Assembly: GCF_021026315.1 (NCBI RefSeq)
Contig: NZ_JAJNCX010000011.1
Coordinates: forward strand, 103,018-167,017
Length of the DNA stretch: 64,000 nucleotides
Direction: 5' to 3'
From: Rhizobium sp. C4
GTDB taxonomy: Bacteria; Pseudomonadota; Alphaproteobacteria; Rhizobiales; Rhizobiaceae
Below are positions 33,613 to 41,390 of this stretch, piece by piece; the first letter of the stretch is position 1; each line of letters begins with the position of its first letter. The notes below the pieces were generated by a model. The model was not told the origin of the DNA, did not search any database, and was given only the letters and a program-made list of their open reading frames with translations. Made by a program: the position numbers and the translations under genes.

Positions 33613-33984
33613 ATGACGCAAACGCAGTTTCGGGATCTCGATAAGTTGCTGCGCCTGATCGCCGTTTCGCTCTTTCCGGACGAAACGGCCTCTACGCGCC
33701 TGAGACAAATTGCCTTCCTGAACCTCATCGATCTGGAGCACCGGCAGGGTGCAAAGCCGACAGCCCGCTCGATGTCCAGATTATTCAGCGCTCCACCGTC
33801 CCAAATGGACAGCTTGGCTATCTCGCTGGAGGCTAAAGGCGTGATCGAGCGCGTCCAGACGCCAGCGCTCACGAAGGGGAAGCCGGGAAAGGTGCTCTAC
33901 ATACGTGAGGACGCTATCGAAGCCCTCGCTGCGCAGTACTTCAAAATCACTGGCAACAGTTTGGATATACCCGCTGCGTTATAG
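33613..33984 (+). CDS. Winged-helix (MarR-like) regulatory protein
   Basis: 123 residues after GAAGGA. The layout suggests a winged helix: helices DKLLRLIAVSLFP and RQIAFLNLIDLEHRQGAKPT, recognition-like helix ARSMSRLFSAPPSQMDSLAI, then a wing (LEAKGVIERVQTPALTKGKP) and KVLYIREDAIEALA. It would be a small MarR/ROK-like DNA-binding protein, possibly controlling the exported-protein operon or the virB promoter. It lies 21 nt downstream of the SNase-like gene in the same direction. Confidence 0.55.
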   Translation: MTQTQFRDLDKLLRLIAVSLFPDETASTRLRQIAFLNLIDLEHRQGAKPTARSMSRLFSAPPSQMDSLAISLEAKGVIERVQTPALTKGKPGKVLYIREDAIEALAAQYFKITGNSLDIPAAL

Positions 33985-34200
33985 AAGCTGGATCAACCTC
34001 AAGAACTCCTGCGCAGACGCGTCGTCGAGAAGATTATTCAATTCACCGAACGCGCTTAGATCGATCGGCTGCCCGTTGGCTCTTTGGAAGAGGAGCAAGC
34101 TATAGTAGCGTTCCAGTTGGGGAGATGATCTGGCTAAGACCAGAGCTTCCAGTGCGGACAACACGGCTTGTTCCGTCAAGTCTCTATTTGCCGCCTTCAT
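33979..34200 (-). CDS. Small helical hypothetical protein
   Basis: From ATG at 34198-34200 the product is 73 residues (MKAANRDLTEQAVLSALEAL...), predicted mostly helical with SSPQLERYYSLLLFQRANGQ and NNLLDDASAQEFLRLIQLL. The frame extends further upstream to an alternative start, but that part is not protein-like. It converges with, and overlaps by 6 nt, the winged-helix gene. No family recognised and the ribosome site is weak, so reality is uncertain. Confidence 0.35.
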   Translation of the reverse strand: MKAANRDLTEQAVLSALEALVLARSSPQLERYYSLLLFQRANGQPIDLSAFGELNNLLDDASAQEFLRLIQLL

Positions 34201-35012
34201 CGACGCAGCTACTCGCCTGTTATTCAAGAATAAGTTTCCGTCTCCGTTGGAGACCAATCGGCCTTGGTGGTGGAGACTGAACCCAGAAATTGAAAATGTT
34301 CTGCCCGGGCGGGCTCGCAACCTTTGAGAGTTGTTGCGATGCAATAAGTCACTAATTGTGATATGTCAAATACGCGGTGAAATATTTCTACGTCTGCAAT
34401 TCTGGGATGAGGACCGCCAAAATCGAATTCGCTGCTTCGGCTCAAATCTTGATCAAATCGGGGTAATTCCAGTGGCTGTTATCACATCAGATTCGGCCGG
34501 AGACAGGCTTGCATTTTCCTGGCGCTGCGGTGTTCAGCGCAGTCTTTTCGAACGGCCTCCGCAGATGGAATTCTAAAAATTCGATCTAGAAGAGTCAAAG
34601 TAGTCAAATTAAATCAATAATTTAGAAGAAATTTGATAATGTAATTTATGGAACTGCGGCATCGGCGGTCGAAAATGAGACGCGCCTTCATCCGCCCCTC
34701 TGGGATGAGCGGTAGCCGTAGAAGATACACCACGTCCTGGTGCAAGATCGGGATTGGGCCCAGCGCACTCACCGAAGTTATTGCAAAAACCCGCGTGAGG
34801 GCTGCGGACGCCCGAAATCCGTTCGTTGCCAAGCCTCGACGGGAGCAATCAAATAAGCCAACCCAACAAAGACCAAACTCCGCACATTCGCTGATTGCTG
34901 CACCAACGCGACGGAGGTAGCCACCGGGTGCCCCATCAAAAGCTTGCGCACCGGGATTTTCGTAGTCTTACCCGCAAGCGGCTCAGTTCTGCCTGGACCC
35001 GGATAAGTTTGC
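34201..35012. other. Gene-poor boundary between transfer region and catabolic island
   Basis: About 800 bp without a convincing gene. Short frames on both strands have no recognisable protein character. The stretch 34570-34650 is AT-rich compared with its surroundings. I see no tRNA, terminal repeat or integrase site. It probably marks a junction where the catabolic island was joined to the plasmid backbone. Confidence 0.45.
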
Positions 35013-35061
35013 GAACGAACGTTCTTTTATTCTTGCTTTCATGAACGAACGTTCGTAAATA
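35013..35061 (+). promoter_or_regulatory. Promoter with two TetR-type operators upstream of the first SDR
   Basis: GAACGAACGTTC occurs twice (35013-35024 and 35043-35054), 30 bp apart; the second copy extends to the perfect palindrome ACGAACGTTCGT (35045-35056). TTGCTT (35033-35038), a 17-bp spacer and TAAATA (35056-35061) fit a sigma-70 promoter with operator 2 inside the spacer. Such palindromes are typical TetR-family sites. The cognate regulator is not next to it in this window. Confidence 0.6.
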
Positions 35062-35261
35062 AAGAGCGCATCGAACGGTGACGGCGAAATGATACCTGTC
35101 CAGACACAGAGACCCGCCTCGTCGATCATTCGTCGCCGCTCGATCAACGCCCGGAGGAGTCAGTAGAAAATCATCATTTTCGAATGGAGTTTCATCCGGG
35201 TAGGGCGTCGCAACCAGGCGCGCAGATTATTGAACCCAGCAACAGTGGGAGGAGTGAAAAC

Positions 35262-36089
35262 ATGAGTGGCAATGGCGAATTGTATGGGAAGGTGGCAATC
35301 GTTACCGGCGCAGGCATCTCCGGCAATATCGGCTACGAAACAGCCGAAGTCTTGGCCAGAGAGGGTGCCCGGGTTGTCCTCACCGACATGGCGGAAGACG
35401 TTCTCGCCGAGGCGACTCGAACGTTGAGTCAGAAGGGCTATGACGCTGCTTCATATGTCGCCGACGTGTCGGATGAAGACGCTGTGAAAGCCCTGGTCCA
35501 ATTCACGGTGAAGAAGTACGGTCGGCTCGATGTCCTTGACAACAACGCGGCCCGCACCTCTGCCGAACGTGACTTGATGGTCGGCGACATGGATGTCGAC
35601 TGGTGGGATACCACCTTTGCTGTGAACACGCGCGGAACAATGCTCATGTGCAAGCACGCCATCCCCGCAATGATCAAGGGAGGCGGCGGATCGATTATCA
35701 ATATCAGTTCCGGCACTGCAGTCGGAGGTAGTTTCTTCGCGACCGCGTATGCCAGTTCAAAAGGCGCGGTCGAAACACTCACGCGTTATATCGCCACCCA
35801 ATACGGCCCGCAGAAAATCCGCTGCAATGCCATCGCTCCCGGCCCAATCATGACGTCCTCGTTGAAACGCGGACTGTCGGATGATCTGCAGGAGATCTAC
35901 AGGCGGCACACAGTGATCGGCAGCTATGGCAAGCCTTCCGAGATCGGGGAAGTCGTCTCGTTCCTCGCTTCGGAAAGAGCGAGCTTCGTTACCGGGCAGA
36001 TCATCCAGGTCGATGGCGGAATTAGCGTACACCAGACGACGTCGGTGGAGATTTCCCAGTTGATGAGCCACGCCGCAGCGCATCAATAG
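35262..36089 (+). CDS. Short-chain dehydrogenase/reductase
   Basis: 275 residues from ATG at 35262, preceded by GGGAGGAG. Cofactor motif TGAGISGNIG near 15-24, NNAAR at the usual NAG position, catalytic Ser-Tyr-Lys in NISSGTAVGG and TAYASSKGAVETL, and the closing FVTGQIIQVDGG. Oxidoreductase of the classical SDR type using NAD(P). It has its own TetR-type promoter, followed by a strong terminator, so it may be a separately regulated step of the catabolic island or serve another pathway. The substrate cannot be read from sequence. Confidence 0.85.
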   Translation: MSGNGELYGKVAIVTGAGISGNIGYETAEVLAREGARVVLTDMAEDVLAEATRTLSQKGYDAASYVADVSDEDAVKALVQFTVKKYGRLDVLDNNAARTSAERDLMVGDMDVDWWDTTFAVNTRGTMLMCKHAIPAMIKGGGGSIINISSGTAVGGSFFATAYASSKGAVETLTRYIATQYGPQKIRCNAIAPGPIMTSSLKRGLSDDLQEIYRRHTVIGSYGKPSEIGEVVSFLASERASFVTGQIIQVDGGISVHQTTSVEISQLMSHAAAHQ

Positions 36090-36141
36090 TCGCGGCGTGC
36101 ACGATCCGCAGCCAGATATGAACGGCATGAGAACAAAAGAT

Positions 36142-36180
36142 GATGACTCGATGAGGTGCACTCATCGGGTCATCGTTTTG
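36142..36180 (+). terminator. Intrinsic terminator after the SDR
   Basis: GATGACTCGATGAG (36142-36155) pairs with CTCATCGGGTCATC (36161-36174) across a 5-nt loop with a single mismatch, followed by GTTTTG. It lies 52 bp after the SDR stop. Confidence 0.75.
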
Positions 36181-36240
36181 ACGCTTGGTTGATGAGCCGG
36201 CTTACGGCAAAGCTGGCCCTCCGGTGCCGCCTTCGCAACC

Positions 36241-37263
36241 TCAATCGTTGGATCGTGGCCCCACGTCAAACTGGAAATAGGTCAAAGCTGTCTGGCAGTT
36301 GCTAGCCGAATACACGTCGATGTTGGAAATCTTGTCGAGCCATCGCGCGTTGATCTCGCTCTCGCACTGGGCGACCTGGCTGTCTGTCACCGCACGCGCA
36401 AGCGCATAGCCGTTGTCCTTCCCGTATTTTGCGATGGCCTGACCCACAACTGCTTTCGTGTCCGCGGCGCTCGCCCGCTTGGCGGTCTCGTAGACATCCT
36501 TGACGAATTTCTGCATCTGGATCACGTCATCACGGTTCGCAGGATTGCTGCGATGGCCGGTTACCAGCACGTCGAAATCATAGGCCAGGAGTTGATCGAA
36601 GACCTTGGAATACTCATCCATATTCTGGGTCAGATTAAAGCCGGAGAATGTCGTCTGGCCCGGCGTAATCGTATCAATTGCCATCAGAACTTTTTGATTG
36701 GGGAAGTAAATGAACAGGTCGCCGGCGGCAGAATGCCAGTGTCCGACCTTCAGTTCGACCGAGGCCGCGCCGGAATTCAGAGTCATCTTGCCTTGGAAAA
36801 CCTTCGTTGGAACAGGTCGGTTGGGGTCCTTCTGCTCCTGCAGGAATTGAGCGACGCCCTCTTCCGCAACGATTTCAAGTTGCGGATTGCCGCGCAGAAT
36901 TGTGCCGGCACCACCGATATGGTCAACGTGACCATGGGAATAGACTAGGCTCACGATCGGCTGCTTCGTGACCTCCGATACCGCTGCCTGAAGATATTTC
37001 GTCAGGGATGGCGGTGCATCAAACAGAATGACACCTTGCTCTGTCGTCATGAACACCGACTGATAGCGGCCATCTGTGATCATAAAGACGGTCGGCTTCA
37101 GCTCCCGAACCACATATCCCTTCGCGGGATCAACCGGCCAGGCACGGGCCTTCACTTCCGGCGACACCGGAGCGAGATCCGGCAGCACGGTTTCATGGGC
37201 GCTGACCGCGACCGGAATGGCAACAAGCGCAAGCCAAGTTATTATCAGATGGAATACTCTCAT
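36241..37263 (-). CDS. Exported metallo-beta-lactamase-fold hydrolase
   Basis: Start ATG at 37261-37263 after GGAGGAGG; 340 residues. A signal peptide ends near AVSAHE. The MBL zinc motif HGHVDH is present (YSHGHVDHIGG, residues 110-115), with a further HWHSAAGD, Asp in MAIDTITPG and His in VTGHRSNPAN. It is longer than a class B lactamase and closer to the general MBL-fold hydrolases acting on esters, sulfates or lactones. Export suggests it acts on substrate before import. Its promoter contains a variant of the catabolic-island motif, with half sites ATACTA and TTAGAATAT, so it likely belongs to the regulon. Confidence 0.8.
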   Translation of the reverse strand: MRVFHLIITWLALVAIPVAVSAHETVLPDLAPVSPEVKARAWPVDPAKGYVVRELKPTVFMITDGRYQSVFMTTEQGVILFDAPPSLTKYLQAAVSEVTKQPIVSLVYSHGHVDHIGGAGTILRGNPQLEIVAEEGVAQFLQEQKDPNRPVPTKVFQGKMTLNSGAASVELKVGHWHSAAGDLFIYFPNQKVLMAIDTITPGQTTFSGFNLTQNMDEYSKVFDQLLAYDFDVLVTGHRSNPANRDDVIQMQKFVKDVYETAKRASAADTKAVVGQAIAKYGKDNGYALARAVTDSQVAQCESEINARWLDKISNIDVYSASNCQTALTYFQFDVGPRSND

Positions 37264-37287
37264 GTGACCCTCCTCCAATTGGTCATT

Positions 37288-37317
37288 TATAAATACTAAC
37301 ATTTTAGAATATGACAA
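37288..37317 (-). promoter_or_regulatory. Promoter of the MBL gene with variant CTAGAATAT-type site
   Basis: Minus strand: TTGTCA (37312-37317), 18-bp spacer, TTTATA (37288-37293). The spacer holds ATACTAACATTTTAGAATAT (37293-37312, plus-strand reading), i.e. two half-sites ATACTA and TTAGAATAT separated by a few bases rather than abutting at CTAG. Confidence 0.55.
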
Positions 37318-37457
37318 GAGGCCTCTAGGGGTTTGTATTGTCCACGGCCGCTCCCGTTGAAGTGCCAAGATGGGAGAACAAGCGGTACCGCGGGTCGCAT
37401 GGCAGGGATTGAAGTGGAAAAGCGTGTCAGGGATGCGCTAAGAAGAACGGCCTTGAA

Positions 37458-37499
37458 TTGCAAATTAGGCACGATAAGAGTTATACTAGTGTTTTAGAA
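37458..37499 (+). promoter_or_regulatory. GntR gene promoter with variant operator
   Basis: TTGCAA (37458-37463), 18-bp spacer, TATACT (37482-37487). ATACTAGTGTTTTAGAA (37483-37499) covers the -10 and the start of transcription and has the same spaced half-site form as the MBL site (ATACTANNNTTTTAGAA in both). This is where an autorepressor would bind. Confidence 0.55.
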
Positions 37500-37519
37500 G
37501 GCGAGCTGCGGGATAGGTA

Positions 37520-38203
37520 ATGCTGCGACGAGAAAAGACGGGCCTGGGCGTTCAAGTATATCAGCACGTAAGGCAGATGCTTCTGGACGGAACGCTCCCC
37601 GTGGACAGCATGGTTCCAATCGACGCAATCGCGAGTGATCTCGGCGTCAGCCGTCAGCCGGTCATGGATTCTGTGCGGCGACTTGCGCTTGAAGGCTTCA
37701 TCAGCATCATTCCGCAGGTCGGCAGCTATCCTCGCCAGTACAGTGTTCAGGAGATGGTCGACTTCTATCGGCTGTTCGCTGAGGCGGAATGTGTCTGCGT
37801 CGCGCTTGCCTGCGAGCGTGCCGAGCCCGCCCATATCAGGCAACTTAAATCCATTTCGTCAGAAATCGCCCAGCTGGTGAAGAAGCCCCCGAGCGGAAGC
37901 GAACTGGCGCGGGAGTATCGCAGGCTGAACCAGAGATTTCATTCTGAAATCCACAGCATGATCGGATCCGCCCCGCTTGCGGACTCCACCGAAATCATGG
38001 GCGACCTCGGCGACTTCATGGTTGCCACGGCGAAGGCACCTATTTTCATGGAGCGTCTCAAGATCGCTCATAAGGAGCATCAGGAGTTGATCGCTGCGAT
38101 CGAGTCCCGCGACGCGACGCGTGCCACCACAGTCATGAGGCAGCATGTTCTGGCGGTCGCCGAGCGAATCGCGAAGGTGGGCGGGCAGCAGCCCGTCAAA
38201 TGA
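37520..38203 (+). CDS. GntR-family transcriptional regulator (FadR/FCD type)
   Basis: 227 residues. N-terminal winged helix: KTGLGVQVYQHVRQMLLDGT, then SMVPIDAIASDLGVSRQPVM and DSVRRLALEGFISIIPQVGS, typical of GntR proteins. The C-terminal helical effector domain (FCD) runs from EMVDFYRLFAEAECVCVALA to AHKEHQELIAAIESRDATRA, including the His of the AHKEHQELI metal-site helix. It probably senses a pathway intermediate and represses the island. It is the only specific regulator inside the cluster before the TetR gene at the right end, and its own promoter carries the island motif. Regulation of the other promoters is inference. Confidence 0.85.
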   Translation: MLRREKTGLGVQVYQHVRQMLLDGTLPVDSMVPIDAIASDLGVSRQPVMDSVRRLALEGFISIIPQVGSYPRQYSVQEMVDFYRLFAEAECVCVALACERAEPAHIRQLKSISSEIAQLVKKPPSGSELAREYRRLNQRFHSEIHSMIGSAPLADSTEIMGDLGDFMVATAKAPIFMERLKIAHKEHQELIAAIESRDATRATTVMRQHVLAVAERIAKVGGQQPVK

Positions 38204-38399
38204 TCAGGCCAAAACGAAACGGACCGGGACTACAGCGTTAGTCGGCGAAGCAAGCAAGCGACAGGAAATTACGCGAATTTTGCTGGCTCGCAAAACACCT
38301 TCGGGCGGGCTTAGAGGCTCGTTTCCGTCGGATGAGACGCTGAAAGGCATCATGTTCCGTGCCCTGATTGAACCGACGCCATCCGAGGATTCAGGGAGA

Positions 38400-38972
38400 C
38401 TAGGTCACGGACTCATAAGAACGAAGCCAAATCCGAATTGAAGCAAGCTGGACGGATGCGAGGAAATTGTCGTCGCGTTTGTCATAACGAGTTGCGATGG
38501 CTCGGAAGTGTTTGAGTTTGTTGAAGAACCTCTCTACCGCATTGCGCTGTTTGTAAAGCCACGGGCTGAAGACGGGAATATTGACCCTGTTGGGCATGGG
38601 GCGAATGCATCCCCATGCTCCACGGGATTTAAGGGTGTCACGCAGAGCGTCGCTATCATAGGCTCGATCAGCAAGAAGAATGTTGCCGGGTTTGACGGTG
38701 TCGAACATAGTCGCCGCCGAGCGTCCATCATGCGCTTGGCCTGCTGTCAGCTTCAACATGATTGGACGCCCGTTGGCATCGACAAGGGCATGGATTTTGG
38801 TTGTCAGTCCGCCGCGCGAACGACCCATGCAACCGGATCGTTCCTCTTTTTTTGACCGTTGGCGGCGTGTTGATGCACGCGGAGCGACGAACTGTCGATC
38901 ATTTGAATGTCGCCCTCGTAAGCTTCTGAAATTGCGGTGAGAATGCGAGCCCAGTGACCGGCGTGGCGCCAC
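38400..38972 (-). CDS. IS5-family transposase, second frame (frameshift product)
   Basis: Second half of the transposase, read in the -1 frame relative to the first. It carries GGLTTKIHALVDANGRPIML, ILLADRAYDSDALRDTL (catalytic Asp) and RNAVERFFNKLKHFRAIATR (catalytic Glu region, Y-(2)-R-(3)-E-(6)-K like). The open frame begins upstream at a non-ATG codon, as expected for a frameshifted ORF. Its TAG stop (38400-38402) uses the TA of the target duplication, so the protein ends on flanking DNA. No disruption is seen, and the element may still be mobile. Confidence 0.82.
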   Translation of the reverse strand: MAPRRSLGSHSHRNFRSLRGRHSNDRQFVAPRASTRRQRSKKEERSGCMGRSRGGLTTKIHALVDANGRPIMLKLTAGQAHDGRSAATMFDTVKPGNILLADRAYDSDALRDTLKSRGAWGCIRPMPNRVNIPVFSPWLYKQRNAVERFFNKLKHFRAIATRYDKRDDNFLASVQLASIRIWLRSYESVT

Positions 38973-39243
38973 CGGTTGAAGCGATTGACGCAGGTCGTAT
39001 ACGGCCCATATCGCGCTGGAATATCGGCCCAGGGCGCACCGGTCCGCAACCGCCAGAAGATTCCGTTCAATACGCGCCGGTCATCAACCCGCGCCTTGCC
39101 TCGCACCTTCGTGGGAAGAAGCGGCTCGATCACCGACCATTCGAAATCCGTCAAATCAAAGCGCGCCATCTCTGCCTCCAAATCAACAGAGGCAGTGAAT
39201 CACAATCCTTTCAAATCAAAAACTAGTTTATGGGTATGTGACC
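38403..39243 (-). mobile_element. IS5-family insertion sequence (IS427-like group)
   Basis: 841 bp. The left end reads GGTCACGGACTCATAA and the right end, reversed, GGTCACATACCCATAA; the ends match at 13 of 16 positions. Both are flanked by TA (38401-38402 and 39244-39245), the expected target duplication. Inside are two overlapping frames joined by a -1 frameshift. The element lies between the GntR gene and the P450 promoter, which it leaves intact. Confidence 0.85.
38804..39169 (-). CDS. IS5-family transposase, first frame
   Basis: 121 residues from ATG at 39167-39169 (GGAGG upstream): ARFDLTDFEWSVIEPLLP, GIFWRLRTGAPWADIPARYG and a first catalytic Asp segment IQMIDSSSLRVHQHAANGQ. This is the DUF4096-type N-terminal half of IS427-like transposases. 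Translation is expected to slip by -1 on the A7 run (38847-38853 on the minus strand) into the second frame, giving the full DDE enzyme. Confidence 0.85.
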   Translation of the reverse strand: MARFDLTDFEWSVIEPLLPTKVRGKARVDDRRVLNGIFWRLRTGAPWADIPARYGPYTTCVNRFNRWRHAGHWARILTAISEAYEGDIQMIDSSSLRVHQHAANGQKKRNDPVAWVVRAAD

Positions 39244-39418
39244 TAACGTGCGTGCGTCTGCGCGCGCAAAACACATAACCCCATCGCAAAATCCAGACCC
39301 GCCATGGGAGTTTAGACGAGCTCGCATCCTTGAGCTCTCAGTGGCTGGTCCGCACAAAATTTCTCCCCAAGCTCGGATCGCATGACGAAAGGCCTGGATG
39401 TGAACCAGCTCTAAAACG

Positions 39419-39447
39419 TTGACCGAACAAAAATACTAGAATATATA
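39419..39447 (+). promoter_or_regulatory. P450 operon promoter with CTAGAATAT site
   Basis: TTGACC (39419-39424), 17-bp spacer, TATATA (39442-39447). The island motif ATACTAGAATAT (39433-39444) fills the 3' part of the spacer and enters the -10. Confidence 0.7.
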
Positions 39448-39570
39448 CGAGACGCAAGCGTCGCGGTTCCTCGGTATGAGCCGTGGACAACCGGGCTAAT
39501 ATGCCGCTCTTTCAGATCGGAGAACTCGGTCAACAGAAGGCGGCAGAGCCAAGTCTTTCGGGAGGTAGAC

Positions 39571-40842
39571 ATGACTTCGAGAACCACTCTCAGCGAAATC
39601 CCTGCCGGATGCCCCATGCATCAGGCCGGAGAGCGTTTTCAGCCCTTCGAACACAAAGGTATGACAGACTTCTATGCGTCCGTGCGACCTGAGGTGCCGA
39701 TCTTCTACGCCCCGAGCATCGACTGCTGGGTCGTTACCCGGCGGGAAGATGCGCTGGCGGTCCTGCGGGATCACGAACGCTTCTCGGCCTCGAACGCCAC
39801 GGCACCGATCGTACCCTGGCCCGAAGAAATGCATCAATTCCTGCGGGATCAGCATTTCACCAATGAGAGCGTACAGGTTGCCTGCGACCCCCCCAGGCAT
39901 ACGCGCGGTCGCAATGCGGCGATGACATTTCTAAACATGAAGAAGTTTCAGAACTATGAGGCCGATGTCAGAGCTCTTGCCCGCTCATATATCAATGAAA
40001 TCAGCAATAGCGGCAAAGACGTCGTCGATCTTGTGGAATCCTTCACCTACGAATACCCCGCAAAGGTGGCCTTTCTTGTCCTCGGCGAAAAGCAACTTGA
40101 CGCCCGCAAGCTGAAACAGTGGGCCGATCTGCGCATCAAGCTGATCTTTGGTACACTCACCCATGAACAGCAAATGGAGGCAGCGCGCGATCTGGCTGAC
40201 TTCTGGCATTTTGCCAGTGCATTGGTCGAGCAGCGCAAGAAGCATCCTGGCGACGACTATCCAAGCGCATTGCTCGCCGCACGCGCCGGCGACGATTCCA
40301 TTCTCACAGAAAACGAGGTCAAGAGCCTCGTGTTCGGGCTGCTTCTTGCAGCGCATGAGACGACAACGAACGCCGCCGGAAATCTGCTTTTCGAACTACT
40401 CAAGCGACCGATAACCTGGCAAGCGATCGTCGAAGATCAATCCCTGATCCCAAACGCGGTCGAGGAAGGCCTGCGATACGCGACATCGACCATTGCCTGG
40501 CGCCGTCGAGCCAAAGTGGATGTGGAGATTGCGGGAGTCCAGCTTCCTCAGGGATCACAGATCCTGCTTTCACTAACTTCGGCCAACCGTGATGAGAAGC
40601 AGTTTACCGATGGAGAGATTTTCGACATTGGACGCAGCAATGCCCGATCCCACATCGCGTTCGGAAACGGCATTCATCACTGCCTGGGCGCACCGCTGGC
40701 GCGGATGGAATTGCGCATCCTGCTTGAGGAGTTGACCACCGCTTTCCCGAAGATGCGGCTGGAGGACGAGGAGTCGATCAGCTTTCTCCCGACATTGTCG
40801 TTCCGCGGGCCAGATCGTCTACCGGTTCGGCTGAACGGATAA
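39571..40842 (+). CDS. Cytochrome P450
   Basis: 423 residues after GGGAGGTAGAC. Oxygen-activating I-helix AAHETTTNAAG (~261-266), ExxR in VEEGLRYATS (~298-301), and the haem loop FGNGIHHCLGAPLARMEL with Cys371 as the thiolate ligand. It is a soluble class I bacterial P450 (like P450cam, CYP101/CYP199-type relatives) fed by ferredoxin. The matching [2Fe-2S] ferredoxin follows 111 nt downstream and the reductase is in the opposite operon at 41391-42596, so a complete three-component monooxygenase is present. The substrate is unknown; the operon carries the island promoter motif. Confidence 0.92.
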   Translation: MTSRTTLSEIPAGCPMHQAGERFQPFEHKGMTDFYASVRPEVPIFYAPSIDCWVVTRREDALAVLRDHERFSASNATAPIVPWPEEMHQFLRDQHFTNESVQVACDPPRHTRGRNAAMTFLNMKKFQNYEADVRALARSYINEISNSGKDVVDLVESFTYEYPAKVAFLVLGEKQLDARKLKQWADLRIKLIFGTLTHEQQMEAARDLADFWHFASALVEQRKKHPGDDYPSALLAARAGDDSILTENEVKSLVFGLLLAAHETTTNAAGNLLFELLKRPITWQAIVEDQSLIPNAVEEGLRYATSTIAWRRRAKVDVEIAGVQLPQGSQILLSLTSANRDEKQFTDGEIFDIGRSNARSHIAFGNGIHHCLGAPLARMELRILLEELTTAFPKMRLEDEESISFLPTLSFRGPDRLPVRLNG

Positions 40843-40952
40843 GATGAGAGTAAACCGGTGAGAATAAAACCGCCCGGCTGATCATTCTTGCCGGGCACAT
40901 GCATCCTATCCATTACCCTTCAGCGCCTATCTGTGGAAACACGGGACATTTC

Positions 40953-41276
40953 ATGCCAAAACTCACCTTCATATCCTCCTCCGGAGATCGACACGAAATT
41001 GCCGCCTCTAATGGCGCGTCCGTCATGGAATGCGCCATAGAACATGGGATCGAAGGCATCGTTGCCGAATGCGGTGGCTCCATGTCGTGCGGAACGTGCC
41101 ACGTCTATCTTGATCGGGAAACTTACGAGCGTCTGGGCACCCCACCCACAGCTGAAAACGATCTGCTCGACTTCGTGAATGCGCCTCGTCGCCCGACCAG
41201 CCGCCTCAGCTGCCAAATCAAGGTGGACGAACATCTTGACGGCGCGGTCATTTCAGTTCCGCAAAGCCAATACTAG
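40953..41276 (+). CDS. [2Fe-2S] ferredoxin (putidaredoxin/adrenodoxin type)
   Basis: 107 residues from ATG at 40953. Cluster ligands Cys40, Cys46, Cys49 and Cys87 follow the CX5CX2C...C pattern (AECGGSMSCGTCHVY, LSCQIK). This is the vertebrate/putidaredoxin type that passes electrons from a flavoprotein reductase to P450. It is in the P450 operon; a weak hairpin (GCCCGG/CCGGGC, 40872-40896) in the gap could lower its expression relative to the P450. Confidence 0.92.
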   Translation: MPKLTFISSSGDRHEIAASNGASVMECAIEHGIEGIVAECGGSMSCGTCHVYLDRETYERLGTPPTAENDLLDFVNAPRRPTSRLSCQIKVDEHLDGAVISVPQSQY

Positions 41277-41326
41277 CCAGCAAAAGGTAGACACCGGCTT
41301 CGCGACCAAGAGGAAAAGCAGAAACA

Positions 41327-41358
41327 GCCTCCGTCGGACTTTGGCGCCCGACGGAGGC
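41327..41358. terminator. Bidirectional terminator between ferredoxin and ferredoxin reductase
   Basis: GCCTCCGTCGG (41327-41337) pairs perfectly with CCGACGGAGGC (41348-41358), 11 bp with a 10-nt loop, in the gap between convergent genes. No long T-run, but the stem is strong and well placed. Confidence 0.7.
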
Positions 41359-41390
41359 CTTCAGTGCCGCCGCTCTCCTCTTTCCACGCA

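Noticed and set aside
34648-34920. Plus-strand 90-residue frame in the boundary region
   Set aside because: Basic low-complexity translation, no ribosome site, and no similarity that I recognise.
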